Below the pieces are notes generated by a model. That model did no database searches and was not told where the DNA came from. It was given only the letters and a program-made list of their open reading frames with translations. A stretch of DNA of 64,000 nucleotides from Pseudorhodobacter sp. MZDSW-24AT (GTDB lineage: Bacteria > Pseudomonadota > Alphaproteobacteria > Rhodobacterales > Rhodobacteraceae): assembly GCF_002794355.1 (NCBI RefSeq), contig NZ_PGOI01000002.1, forward strand, positions 310,001-374,000, given 5' to 3'. Both the position numbers and the translations under genes were made by a program. The first letter of the stretch is position 1; the number at the start of each line of letters is the position of its first letter. Of the stretch, positions 33,016 through 41,852 are shown in pieces.

Positions 33016-35183
33016 TGCCCCGCCGCCCCCGCCGCCACCTTCTGGCCACCCTTGCCACGCTGGCCCTGCTCGCGCTCAGCCCCGCGCCGGCGGCGCAGGC
33101 GCAGGACATGGCGGCGCTCGTCGCCAATTCTGTCCGCATCGATGCAGCAGGCAAACTCATCGCCGAAGGCGGGGTCGAGGTGTTTTACCAAGGCCGCACC
33201 TTGCGCGCCGCCCGCATCACCTATGACCGTGGCGCCGACCGTCTGGCCATCGAAGGCCCGATTACCTTGGTCGATGGCGCCGAGGCGATCCTCGTCGCCT
33301 CTCAGGCCGATCTCGCCGCCGATCTCACCGAAGGCGTGCTCACCAGCGCGCGGCTGGTGCTGAACCGCGAATTGCAGATGGCCGCCAATCAGATCCAGCG
33401 CATCGGCGGACGCTACACCCAGCTTGACAATGCGGTGGCCTCCTCCTGCCGCATCTGTGACACCGCCCCCCCCTTGTGGGAAATCCGCGCCCGCCGCGTG
33501 GTGCATGATCAACAGGAACGCCAGATCTATTTCGACCACGCGCAATTCCGCGTCTCGGGCCTTCCCATCCTCTACTTCCCGCGCCTGCGGATGCCCGATC
33601 CCACGCTCGCGCGCACCTCGGGCGTGCTCATGCCCAGCGTGCGCACCACCTCGGGCCTCGGCACCGGGGTGAAGCTGCCCTATTTCCTCACCCTCGGGCC
33701 GCACCGCGACCTAACCATCACGCCCTATCTCTCCACCAAATCCGGGCGCACCGTCGAACTGCGCTATCGCCAAGCCTTCGCCAGCGGCGAGATCGAGCTG
33801 AACGGCGCGCTTTCGCGCGATGAACTGCGCCCCGGCGAAACCCGCCACTATCTCACCGCCACCGGCAATTTCGATCTGCCGCGCGGCTTCCAGCTCAGTT
33901 TCGACGGCATTCTTGTCAGCGATCCCGCCTATCTGCTCGATTACGGCCTGCCCGCCGCCGACCGCCTCACCAGCCGGGTCGAGGTCAGCCGGACCCGCCG
34001 CAACGAATACATTTCGGGCCGCCTTATCGGCATCCGCTCGATCCGCGCGGGCGAGGTGAATTCCACCCTGCCCACCGTCATCACCGACATGACCTATCAC
34101 CGCCGCTTCTCTGGCGGCCCCTTGGGCGGCGAGGCGGGATTGCGCTTCCAGACCCATGGCCATTACCGCAGCGCGACCGACCCGACCGATCCCGATGGCA
34201 TCGACGGCCCGCTGCCCGCCTTGGGGCGCGATGTCACCCGCGCCTCCCTGCGGCTGGACTGGCGGCGCAACTGGGAACTGCCCTTGGGCATGATCGCCAG
34301 CACCTTGGCCGAAGTCTCGGGCGATGCCTATAAGATCGGGCAGGACGAAAGCTTTGGCGGCAGCCCCTCGCGTCTGCACGGCGGGGCGGCGGTCGAATTG
34401 CGCTGGCCTTGGGCCAAGTCCGGCGCCAGCGGCGCGGGCCATGTGATCGAACCCGTGATGCAATTCGTCTGGGCGCCAAAAGGCACCGAACGCTTGCCCA
34501 ATGAGGATTCCATCCTCGTAGAATTCGACGAAGGCAATCTCTTTGCCATCAACCGCTACCCCGGCTCCGATGCCATCGAACGCGGCGGGCGGCTCAATCT
34601 GGGCGTGACCTACACCCGGGTCGACCCTGCGGGCTGGACGCTCTCCACCGCCGTGGGCCGCGTGTTGCGGCGCGACGACCTTGGCCAGTTCTCTGCCGCC
34701 TCGGGCCTTGATGGCCGCCGCTCCGACTGGCTGGCCGCCGCGCAACTGGCGCTGCCGATGGGCATGGGCCTCACCCAGCGCGTCCTCCTCGACAATGGAT
34801 TTCAGCTCACCAAATCGGAAACCCGGCTGGATCTGTCGGGCGAACGCTACGGGCTTGCGGGCTCTTATGTGTTTCTCAGCGCCGATCCGATGGAAGACCG
34901 CCCCGCCGACATCGCCGAGCTTGCCTTTGATGGCAGCTACAAACTTTCCGATGTCTGGACCGCGCGCGCACAGGCCCGCTATGACATCGAGGCACAGCGC
35001 GCCAACCGCGCCGGGCTTGGCGTCCAGTTCCGCAACGAATGCGTCGCGGTCGATCTTTCTCTCTCGCGTCGGTTCACGTCCTCGACTAGTGTGAAGCCCA
35101 CAACGGATTTCGGCCTTTCGGTCGATCTGGTCGGCTTTGGCGCAGGAACCGGCGCCGGCCCCGCGCGCAGTTGCAGGCGCTAG
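33015..35183 (+). CDS. lptD: LPS assembly outer membrane protein LptD
   Basis: LptD is the outer-membrane barrel that inserts LPS at the cell surface. The 722-residue product has a signal peptide (LLATLATLALLALSPAPAAQAQ). The N-terminal OstA/LptA-like jellyroll has ANSVRIDAAGKLIAEGGVEVFYQ (quoted in part) and the large C-terminal barrel starts near residue 220. Cysteines occur as SSCRICD near residue 155 and at CVAVDLS and SCRR near the C-terminus, compatible with the inter-domain disulfides LptD needs. The order lptF-lptG-lptD-surA is typical of the Rhodobacteraceae. Confidence 0.94.
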   Translation: MPRRPRRHLLATLATLALLALSPAPAAQAQDMAALVANSVRIDAAGKLIAEGGVEVFYQGRTLRAARITYDRGADRLAIEGPITLVDGAEAILVASQADLAADLTEGVLTSARLVLNRELQMAANQIQRIGGRYTQLDNAVASSCRICDTAPPLWEIRARRVVHDQQERQIYFDHAQFRVSGLPILYFPRLRMPDPTLARTSGVLMPSVRTTSGLGTGVKLPYFLTLGPHRDLTITPYLSTKSGRTVELRYRQAFASGEIELNGALSRDELRPGETRHYLTATGNFDLPRGFQLSFDGILVSDPAYLLDYGLPAADRLTSRVEVSRTRRNEYISGRLIGIRSIRAGEVNSTLPTVITDMTYHRRFSGGPLGGEAGLRFQTHGHYRSATDPTDPDGIDGPLPALGRDVTRASLRLDWRRNWELPLGMIASTLAEVSGDAYKIGQDESFGGSPSRLHGGAAVELRWPWAKSGASGAGHVIEPVMQFVWAPKGTERLPNEDSILVEFDEGNLFAINRYPGSDAIERGGRLNLGVTYTRVDPAGWTLSTAVGRVLRRDDLGQFSAASGLDGRRSDWLAAAQLALPMGMGLTQRVLLDNGFQLTKSETRLDLSGERYGLAGSYVFLSADPMEDRPADIAELAFDGSYKLSDVWTARAQARYDIEAQRANRAGLGVQFRNECVAVDLSLSRRFTSSTSVKPTTDFGLSVDLVGFGAGTGAGPARSCRR

Positions 35184-35255
35184 CGCATGGGACACATCAG
35201 GCAGACCAATCGGGCGCAAGACGGGAAAGGCGCAAGACCAGTGACGGCAGAACGC

Positions 35256-36491
35256 ATGACGAAAGCTTTGTCCAGATTTCTCGGGGCCACCGCCCTGATT
35301 GCAACGCTCGCAGCCCCGGTGGCTTTTGCGCCGGGCCTTGCCATGGCGCAAGGGGCCTCGCCCTTCGCGCCGGTGCTGCAAATCAATGATCAGGTCATCA
35401 CCCGCTATGAACTGGATCAGCGCAAGCTGTTCCTCAAGCTCCTGCGTGTCCCCGGCGACCCCGAGAAAGAGGCGCTCGAAGGCCTCACGCAGGACCGCCT
35501 CGCCATCGATCAGGCCAAGCGCTTCGGCATCCGGCTCACCCCGGCCCAGTTGAACGCCGGGATGGAAGAATTCGCAGGCCGCGCCCAACTCAGCGCCGAG
35601 GAGTTCATTCAAGCCCTCGCACAGGCGGGCGTCGCCACCGAAACCTTCCGCGATTTCGTCGGCAACGGGCTGCTCTGGCGAGAATTGGTGCGCGCGCGCT
35701 ATGCGGGCACCTTCACCGTCTCCGAAGCCGAGATTGACCGCGCCATCGCCAGCGGCACCGTGAACACCGCGATGCGGCTTTTGTTGTCTGAAATCATCCT
35801 CCCGGTGGAAGGCGACCCCGAAGCCCAGCAGGAACTGGCCCGCCAGCTCCGCGCCGAGATCCGCAGCGAAGAAGCCTTCGCCGCCGCCGCCCGCCGCTAT
35901 TCCGCCTCGCCCTCTGCCGGGCGCGGGGGCCGTCTGGACTGGACGCTCACCTCGGAACTGCCGCCGCAGATCGTGGAACTCGTGCTGGCGCTCGGCCCCG
36001 GTCAGGTGTCGCAGCCGATCACCCTGCCCAATGCGGTGGCGGTGTTCCAGCTGCGGGACGTCGCCGAAGACACCACCGCCCCGGCCACCCCGGTCGAGCT
36101 CAGCTATGCCGAATTCCTGCTGCCCAACACAGCCACCGTGCAGGCCGAGGCCGCCGCGCTGCATGGCCGGATCGACAGCTGCAGCGACCTTTACGCCGAA
36201 GCGCGCGACCTGCCTGCCGACCGTTTGCGCGTCGAGACCCGCCCGGTCTCCGAGATCCCGGCCGATGTGGCGCTGCAACTGGCGCAGCTGGATCCGGGGG
36301 AGTATTCCACCGCGCTCACGCGGGGCGGCGCCCGCGTCTTCCTGATGCTGTGCAGCCGCGCCCCCGTCATCGCCGAAGGCCCGATCAACCGCGAGGCCAT
36401 CCGCGAACAGCTGACCTCGCGCCGCCTTGCCCTTCAGGCCGAGGCCCTGATGGAAGAGCTGCGCTCGGAAGCCATCATCAAAACCCCATGA
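35256..36491 (+). CDS. surA: SurA-type periplasmic peptidyl-prolyl isomerase/chaperone
   Basis: SurA escorts outer-membrane proteins, LptD among them, through the periplasm. The 411-residue form starting MTKALSRFLG has a clean signal peptide ending AMAQ. The chaperone domain has VLQINDQVITRYELDQR near residue 38-54, and one parvulin domain follows, about 190-290 (MRLLLSEIILPVEG, then FAAAARRYSASPSAGRGG). An in-frame ATG at 35187, only 3 bp after lptD, and a GTG at 35241 are alternatives. I prefer the shorter one because the longer N-terminus is an unusual leader. Its stop overlaps pdxA by ATGA. Confidence 0.9.
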   Translation: MTKALSRFLGATALIATLAAPVAFAPGLAMAQGASPFAPVLQINDQVITRYELDQRKLFLKLLRVPGDPEKEALEGLTQDRLAIDQAKRFGIRLTPAQLNAGMEEFAGRAQLSAEEFIQALAQAGVATETFRDFVGNGLLWRELVRARYAGTFTVSEAEIDRAIASGTVNTAMRLLLSEIILPVEGDPEAQQELARQLRAEIRSEEAFAAAARRYSASPSAGRGGRLDWTLTSELPPQIVELVLALGPGQVSQPITLPNAVAVFQLRDVAEDTTAPATPVELSYAEFLLPNTATVQAEAAALHGRIDSCSDLYAEARDLPADRLRVETRPVSEIPADVALQLAQLDPGEYSTALTRGGARVFLMLCSRAPVIAEGPINREAIREQLTSRRLALQAEALMEELRSEAIIKTP

Positions 36492-37468
36492 CCCCGCAAC
36501 CGCTGGTCATGACCTGTGGCGAGCCCGCGGGCATCGGCCCCGAGCTTGCCCCCCGCGCCCGCGCGATCCTGGGCAGCGCGGTGCCCTTTGTCTGGCTGGG
36601 CGACCCGCGCCACCTGCCCCCCGGCACGCCTTGGGCCGAAGTCGCGCATCCGGCGGCGGCGCGCGATGTGCCCGCCAGCCACCTGCCGGTCTTGCCGCAC
36701 CGCTTTGCCGCCCCCGCCACCCCCGGCACCGCCGACCCCGCCAATGCCATCGGCGTGGTGGAGGTGATTGCCCGCGCGGTGGCGCTGGTGCAGGAAGGCG
36801 CGGCGGGCGGCATCGTCACCGCGCCCTTGAATAAGAAGGTGCTGAAAGACGGCGCAGGTTTTGCCTTCCCCGGCCACACCGAATATCTTGCCCATCTGGC
36901 CGGTGATGTGCCGGTGGTGATGATGCTGGCCTCGCCCTTGCTGCGCGTGGTGCCCGCCACCATCCACATCCCCCTTGCGGCGGTGCCCGCCGCCCTGACG
37001 CAAGCGCATCTGGAACAGGTGATCCGCCTGACCCATGCCGGGCTGATCCGCGATTTCGGCTTTGCGGCCCCGCGCATCGCCGTGGCCGGGCTGAACCCCC
37101 ATGCGGGCGAAGGCGGCGCCATGGGACATGAAGATGGCGCCGTGATCGCCCCGGTGGTGGCGCGTCTGGCCGCCGAAGGCCTTGCCGTCACCGGCCCTTG
37201 GCCCGCCGACACGCTGTTTCACAGCCGCGCCCGCGCGGGCTATGAGGCTGCGGTCTGCGCCTATCACGATCAGGCGCTGATCCCGATCAAGACGCTGGAT
37301 TTCGACGGCGGCGTGAATGTGACGCTGGGCCTGCCCTTCATCCGCACCTCGCCCGACCATGGCACCGCCTTTGACATCGCGGGCAAAGGCTTGGCGCTGC
37401 CCGACTCTCTGGTTGCGGCGGCGCGGATGGCGTGGGAGATGGCTTTGGCGCGGCAGCGCGTGGTGTAG
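36488..37468 (+). CDS. pdxA: 4-hydroxythreonine-4-phosphate dehydrogenase
   Basis: PdxA oxidises 4-phosphohydroxythreonine for pyridoxal phosphate synthesis. The 326-residue protein has the opening LVMTCGEPAGIGPELA, ATAPLNKKVLK-like VTAPLNKKVLKDGAG, FPGHTEYLAHL, GLNPHAGEGG with a metal-ligand histidine, YHDQALIPIKTLDFDGGVN (in pieces) and RTSPDHGTAFDIAGKG near the end. All are family hallmarks. It is coupled to surA by ATGA; the surA-pdxA-rsmA order is widely conserved. Confidence 0.96.
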   Translation: MTPQPLVMTCGEPAGIGPELAPRARAILGSAVPFVWLGDPRHLPPGTPWAEVAHPAAARDVPASHLPVLPHRFAAPATPGTADPANAIGVVEVIARAVALVQEGAAGGIVTAPLNKKVLKDGAGFAFPGHTEYLAHLAGDVPVVMMLASPLLRVVPATIHIPLAAVPAALTQAHLEQVIRLTHAGLIRDFGFAAPRIAVAGLNPHAGEGGAMGHEDGAVIAPVVARLAAEGLAVTGPWPADTLFHSRARAGYEAAVCAYHDQALIPIKTLDFDGGVNVTLGLPFIRTSPDHGTAFDIAGKGLALPDSLVAAARMAWEMALARQRVV

Positions 37469-37477
37469 GCGTCGACT

Positions 37478-37518
37478 GGGGCTCTGCCCCAGACCCCGGG
37501 ATATTTGGAAACAGATGA
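37478..37518 (+). repeat. Intergenic repeat, subfamily 1, copy E
   Basis: GGGG, loop CTCTG, CCCC (37478-37490), then AGACCCC and GGGATATTT-GGA-AACAGATGA (37498-37518), in the 65-bp gap between pdxA and rsmA. The hairpin sequence differs from copies A and B, but the 9+9 core is identical. Confidence 0.75.
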
Positions 37519-37533
37519 TGAGGAAGCAAGGCC

Positions 37534-38376
37534 ATGGCGACGATTGATGGCTTGCCGCCCTTGCGTGAGGTGATCCGGGCGCATGATCTGGTGGCGAAAA
37601 AGCAGCTGGGGCAGAATTTCCTGCTGGATCTGAACCTGACCGCCAAGATCGCGCGGATGGCGGGCGATCTGGCGGGATCGGATGTGCTGGAGGTGGGCCC
37701 CGGGCCCGGGGGGCTCACGCGCGGGTTGCTCGCCGAAGGCGCGCGCCGGGTGCTGGTGGTGGAGAAAGACCCGCGCTGCATTCCCGCGCTTGAAGAGATT
37801 GCCGCCACCTATCCCGGACGGCTGGAGATCGTGCAAGGCGACGCGCTGGAACTGGATGTGGCCACGCGCCTGCAAGGCCCGATCCGGGTGGTGTCGAACC
37901 TGCCCTATAATGTGGGGACGGAACTGCTGATCCGCTGGCTGTCGCCGCCCGTCTGGCCGCCGTTCTGGACCTCGCTCACGCTGATGTTCCAAAAAGAAGT
38001 GGCCGAGCGCATCGTGGCCAAGCCGCGCACCGATCATTACGGGCGGCTCGCCCTTTTGGCGCAGTGGCGCGCCGAGGCGAAGATCGTGATGCATCTGCCG
38101 CCCGAGGCCTTTACGCCCGCGCCCAAGGTGCATTCGGCGGTGGTGCATCTGACCCGGCTGGACGCGCCGCGTTTTCCCGCCGATGCGGCGGTGCTCAGCC
38201 GGGTGACCGCGATGGCCTTCAACCAGCGCCGCAAGATGCTGCGCTCCAGCCTCAAAGCTTTGGGCGGCGATGTCGAGGCGCTGCTGGAAAGCGTGGGCAT
38301 CACCCCCACCCAGCGCGCCGAAGAGATCGGGCTGGAGGCGTTTTGCGCCTTGGCCCGGGCGGTGGCCGCGCGCTGA
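37534..38376 (+). CDS. rsmA: 16S rRNA (adenine1518/1519-N6)-dimethyltransferase RsmA
   Basis: RsmA (KsgA) dimethylates two adenines near the 3' end of 16S rRNA. The 280-residue protein has [13 protein letters not shown], the SAM-binding [16 protein letters not shown], the acidic loop [10 protein letters not shown], and the catalytic motif [14 protein letters not shown]. The C-terminal domain has [15 protein letters not shown]. The start [13 protein letters not shown] is the natural length, with GAGGAAG upstream. Confidence 0.97.
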   Translation: MATIDGLPPLREVIRAHDLVAKKQLGQNFLLDLNLTAKIARMAGDLAGSDVLEVGPGPGGLTRGLLAEGARRVLVVEKDPRCIPALEEIAATYPGRLEIVQGDALELDVATRLQGPIRVVSNLPYNVGTELLIRWLSPPVWPPFWTSLTLMFQKEVAERIVAKPRTDHYGRLALLAQWRAEAKIVMHLPPEAFTPAPKVHSAVVHLTRLDAPRFPADAAVLSRVTAMAFNQRRKMLRSSLKALGGDVEALLESVGITPTQRAEEIGLEAFCALARAVAAR

Positions 38377-38391
38377 GGCGCGGCCAACCCG

Positions 38392-38438
38392 GCCTTTGGT
38401 TTCCCAGCCTTCCGTTTCGCCAGCCTTCGGTTTCCCCC
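38392..38438 (+). repeat. Three imperfect tandem repeats of about 16 bp
   Basis: GCCTTTGGTTTCCCA, GCCTTCCGTTTCGCCA and GCCTTCGGTTTCCCCC follow one another directly downstream of rsmA. No function is evident. Confidence 0.6.
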
Positions 38439-38449
38439 TGTCAGACGCA

Positions 38450-38476
38450 AAACGCCGCCCCGATCGGGCGGCGTTT
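38450..38476. terminator. Bidirectional terminator between rsmA and DUF4167 gene
   Basis: AAACGCCGCCC, loop CGATC, GGGCGGCGTTT is a perfect 11-bp stem with A-run and T-run flanks on both strands, between two convergent genes. Confidence 0.85.
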
Positions 38477-38544
38477 GGCATGTCGGGGATGCGGGGTGCC
38501 ACAGGTGCCGCGACTGGGCCACCCTTGGGCTTAGTCGGCGGCGC

Positions 38545-39558
38545 TTATTCGGCAGCCTCGCGCGGGCCGCCTTCGCTCCCTTTGTCGGCGCCCGTCTCGG
38601 CGCCCTCGGCGCTGCCCTTGGGCTTGCGCGGCGCGCGGGGGCGGCGCACCTTGGCCTCACCTTCGGGCTTTGCGGCCTCGGCGGTGGGGGCGCTGTCGGC
38701 ACCCGCCGCTGCGGCCACCGGCGCTTCGGTGCCGCCGCTTGCCGGGGCCTTGGCACGTTCGAACATATCGCCCGTCGCCTTATCGGCCCGGACCCGTTCG
38801 TTCCGCGGCTTGTCAAAGGCGCGCTTTTCGCCTTCGCCCCGCGTCGCGTCCGCGGCGCGCTTTTCGCTTTCACCACGCGGCGCGTCCGCCTGTCCGGCCT
38901 CGGCGGGGGCAGCGCGCTCTTCGCTCACACGCTCTTGGCCCCGCTCGGGGCGCGGCGGGCGCGGGCCGCGACTGTTGCGGTTTTCATCGCGGTTGCGGTT
39001 GTCCTCGCGGCTGCGGTTGCGCTCACCTTCGGGGCGGTCGTTGCGGCGCGGACGCTCTTCACGGCGCGGCTCTCCGGCCGGGCGCGCTTCGGGCGTTTCG
39101 ACCAGCTGGCTGTCTTCGCCGCGCGGATCATCTGTGGCCACAGGCTCGGACGCTTCGGCATAGCCGTGCTCGGCCCCGCTGCGCTCATCACGCCATGGGC
39201 GGGTGTCGCGGGTGTCGCGCCCGCCGTTCTGCCCATGCCCGCCATTCTGGCCCGGGTTCTGCCCCCCGTTCTGGCCGAACTGCTGCTGGCGCGCCTCTTG
39301 CTCGGCCGCCATCTCGCGCTGCGCCTCGCTCAGCATGCGGGTGTAATGCTCGGCGTGCTGAAGAAAATTCTCGGCAGCCACCCGGTCATTCGAGAGCTGG
39401 GCATCCCGTGCGAGCAGCTGATATTTCTCGATGATCTGCTGCGGCGTGCCGCGCACCTTGCCTTCGGGCCCAGAGCTTTCGAAGACACGGTTGATGATAT
39501 TGCCGAGCGTGCGCGGGCGGTTCTGCTTGGAACGCGAACGGGACTTGGAAGAGCGCAT
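38545..39558 (-). CDS. DUF4167 domain-containing protein with long disordered tail
   Basis: The 337-residue protein begins with a very basic stretch (MRSSKSRSRSKQNRPRT). The conserved DUF4167 helical domain follows to about residue 85 (NIINRVFESSGPEGKVRGTPQQIIEKY in pieces; ENFLQHAEHYTRML). The remaining 250 residues are low complexity: a Gln/Asn/Gly segment (GQNGGQNPGQNGGHGQNGG), Arg/Asp/Asn repeats (RNRSREDNRNRDENRNSRG) and acidic/alanine-rich repeats with Pro-Arg. The composition suggests RNA or ribosome binding, but the function is unknown. It lies downstream of prmC-prfA on the same strand, the usual order. Confidence 0.85.
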   Translation of the reverse strand: MRSSKSRSRSKQNRPRTLGNIINRVFESSGPEGKVRGTPQQIIEKYQLLARDAQLSNDRVAAENFLQHAEHYTRMLSEAQREMAAEQEARQQQFGQNGGQNPGQNGGHGQNGGRDTRDTRPWRDERSGAEHGYAEASEPVATDDPRGEDSQLVETPEARPAGEPRREERPRRNDRPEGERNRSREDNRNRDENRNSRGPRPPRPERGQERVSEERAAPAEAGQADAPRGESEKRAADATRGEGEKRAFDKPRNERVRADKATGDMFERAKAPASGGTEAPVAAAAGADSAPTAEAAKPEGEAKVRRPRAPRKPKGSAEGAETGADKGSEGGPREAAE

Positions 39559-39708
39559 CTTGTCCTTTGATCCGAATGTCCGACTTGCCCCGCTCTGACG
39601 CACCCGGGTGGTGCAGGCCCTGCGAAGGGGTTCAGAGGCAAGGTCGGGTTTGAGCACGGTCTGAACGGAGGCCACCGGGCCTGCCGCGCTGTGACAGCGC
39701 CTTTTGTC

Positions 39709-39737
39709 GAATAATCACGCCCCACCGGTCCTGACAA
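39709..39737 (-). promoter_or_regulatory. Possible promoter of the DUF4167 gene
   Basis: On the minus strand TTGTCA (39732-39737) is followed after 17 bases by TTATTC (39709-39714), about 150 bp upstream of the DUF4167 start. Apart from this, the 248-bp gap to prmC shows no gene. Confidence 0.35.
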
Positions 39738-39806
39738 GTCGATTCTGTGTCATATTGCAAGGATCGGCGGTTCTGTGATGTTTTTCGCGCGGAGGCGGGT
39801 CAGCGA

Positions 39807-40637
39807 TCAGGCGGCGGTGGCGGCCACCACCCGGTCGCGCCCGTCGAAATCCGGGATCAGCCGGGCGCGCAGGCCCGCCGCCTGCATCAGGCGCAGCACC
39901 GCCGCCCCTTGGCTGGGGCCGATTTCCAGCAAGAGCCGCCCTCCCGGCGCCAGATGCGCGCCCACCCCGGCCGCGATGGCGCGATAGGCGTCCAGTCCGT
40001 CGCCCCCCGGGGTCAGCGCCATGTGCGGCTCGTGCAGGCGGACTTCGGGGGAAAGTGCGGCCATCTCCTCGGCGGCGATATAGGGCGGGTTCGAGACGAT
40101 CAGATCAAAGCGGCCCTGCACGGGGGCAAACCAGCTTCCAAGGTGGAAGGCGCAGCGCGCGCTCAGATCCTGCGCTTGGGCATTGGCGCGCGCCACCTCC
40201 AGCGCGGCGGCGGAGAGGTCGACGGCGACGCCCTCGGCCTCGGGCCGCTCGGCCAAGAGCGACAGCACGATCGCCCCCGATCCGGTGCCCAGATCCAGCA
40301 CGCGGGCAAAGGGCGCGCGCAAGGCCTCGGCCACCAGCACCTCGGTCTCGGGGCGCGGGTCCAGCACGGCCGGTGTCACCGTGAACCAGCGGCCCCAGAA
40401 CAGCCGCCCGCCCACAAGATGCGACACCGGCTCGCGCGCGGCGCGCCGCTGGACCAGCGCCTCAAAGCGCGCGAGCACGGGGGCCTGCGCCGGTTCGGGC
40501 AGGTGCAGCGTCAGGCGGTCTGGCGCGATCCCCGCGGCATGGGCCAAAAGGCGCCGCGCATCCCCGGCGGCATCGGGCACTTCGGCCGCGCGCAGCGCGC
40601 GCACCGCCTGCACCAAGGCCGCGCCCAGCGTGGTCAC
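39807..40637 (-). CDS. prmC: Peptide chain release factor N5-glutamine methyltransferase PrmC
   Basis: PrmC methylates the GGQ glutamine of release factors, including the RF1 encoded just upstream. The 276-residue protein has an N-terminal helical domain, the linker [17 protein letters not shown] and DPRPETEVL. The SAM motif is [15 protein letters not shown] and the catalytic [13 protein letters not shown]. The start is GTG, overlapping the prfA stop as GTGA; translational coupling of enzyme and substrate is typical. Confidence 0.95.
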   Translation of the reverse strand: MTTLGAALVQAVRALRAAEVPDAAGDARRLLAHAAGIAPDRLTLHLPEPAQAPVLARFEALVQRRAAREPVSHLVGGRLFWGRWFTVTPAVLDPRPETEVLVAEALRAPFARVLDLGTGSGAIVLSLLAERPEAEGVAVDLSAAALEVARANAQAQDLSARCAFHLGSWFAPVQGRFDLIVSNPPYIAAEEMAALSPEVRLHEPHMALTPGGDGLDAYRAIAAGVGAHLAPGGRLLLEIGPSQGAAVLRLMQAAGLRARLIPDFDGRDRVVAATAA

Positions 40638-41689
40638 AGCCCCGCCTCGGCCAGCTTTTGCGCCTGATCCTCGGCCTGCAAGGCGTCGATGATCGCGTCC
40701 AGATCCCCCGCCATCACCTGCGCCAGCGCGTAAAGCGTCAGGTTGATGCGGTGATCCGTCATCCGGCCTTGCGGGAAGTTATAGGTGCGGATGCGCTCGC
40801 TGCGGTCGCCCGAACCCACCTGCGCCTTGCGATCGGCCGAGCGTGCGGCGTCGATCCGCTCGCGCTCCAGCTCGAACAGCCGCGCGCGCAGCACCTGCAT
40901 CGCGATCTCGCGGTTGCGGTGCTGCGACTTTTCAGAACTCGTCACGATCATGCCCGTGGGCAGGTGGGTGATGCGCACCGCCGAATCCGTGGTGTTCACA
41001 TGCTGCCCGCCCGCGCCCGAAGCGCGCATCGTATCGATCCGGATGTCGCTCGCCGGGATCTCCAGATCCACCTCTTCCGCCTCTGGCAGCACCGCCACCG
41101 TGGCCGCACTCGTGTGGATGCGCCCTTGCGCCTCGGTTTCGGGCACGCGCTGCACGCGGTGCGTCCCGGCCTCATATTTCAGCCGGGCAAAGACACCTTC
41201 GCCCTGCACATGCGCCGTCACTGATTTGATCCCGCCCAGATCCGAGATCTGCTGCTCCAGCACCTCGAAGCGCCAGCCCTTGGTTTCGGCATAGCGCTGA
41301 TACATGCGCAGCAGATCCCCCGCGAACAGCGCCGCCTCATCGCCCCCGGTCCCGGGCCGAATCTCCAGAATCGCGGGCCGCGCATCGGCCGCATCCTTGG
41401 GCAACAGCGCCAGCCGCAACTCTTGCTCGATCTCGGGAATCCGCGCCCGCAGCCGGGGCAGCTCTTCCTCGGCCAGCGCCTTCATCTCCGGGTCCGACAG
41501 CCAGCCTTCGGCATCGCGCATATCGTCCAGCGCGCGCCGATAGGCGGCAATCTGGTCCACCACCGGCTTCAGCGCGGAATATTCACGGCTCAAGGCCGCG
41601 ATCTGCGCCGGAGAGGCCCCGGCATTCAGCTGCGCCTCGAGAAACTCGAACCGCTGGGTGATCTGGGCAAGTCTGTCAAACGGAACCAT
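40634..41689 (-). CDS. prfA: Peptide chain release factor 1
   Basis: RF1 ends translation at UAA and UAG. The 351-residue product carries [14 protein letters not shown] and the PxT-loop region [18 protein letters not shown] in pieces. The catalytic GGQ is in [17 protein letters not shown], and the C-terminus has [17 protein letters not shown]. Its glutamine is the substrate of PrmC. Length and motifs are canonical. Confidence 0.97.
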   Translation of the reverse strand: MVPFDRLAQITQRFEFLEAQLNAGASPAQIAALSREYSALKPVVDQIAAYRRALDDMRDAEGWLSDPEMKALAEEELPRLRARIPEIEQELRLALLPKDAADARPAILEIRPGTGGDEAALFAGDLLRMYQRYAETKGWRFEVLEQQISDLGGIKSVTAHVQGEGVFARLKYEAGTHRVQRVPETEAQGRIHTSAATVAVLPEAEEVDLEIPASDIRIDTMRASGAGGQHVNTTDSAVRITHLPTGMIVTSSEKSQHRNREIAMQVLRARLFELERERIDAARSADRKAQVGSGDRSERIRTYNFPQGRMTDHRINLTLYALAQVMAGDLDAIIDALQAEDQAQKLAEAGL

Positions 41690-41852
41690 GCGCGCGGTGT
41701 CGCGCGATTGCGCCCTTTGGTCAAGGCCCGGCGGCGCCCGGCGATCCCCCGGCGGAAATCTTTGCGCCCCACCGGAACCGCCCTGCGCGGCCTTGCGTTC
41801 CTGCTTCAGTCACCCCGCGCGCCGCAGCGGGGTCCGGGGGGAATCACCAATC

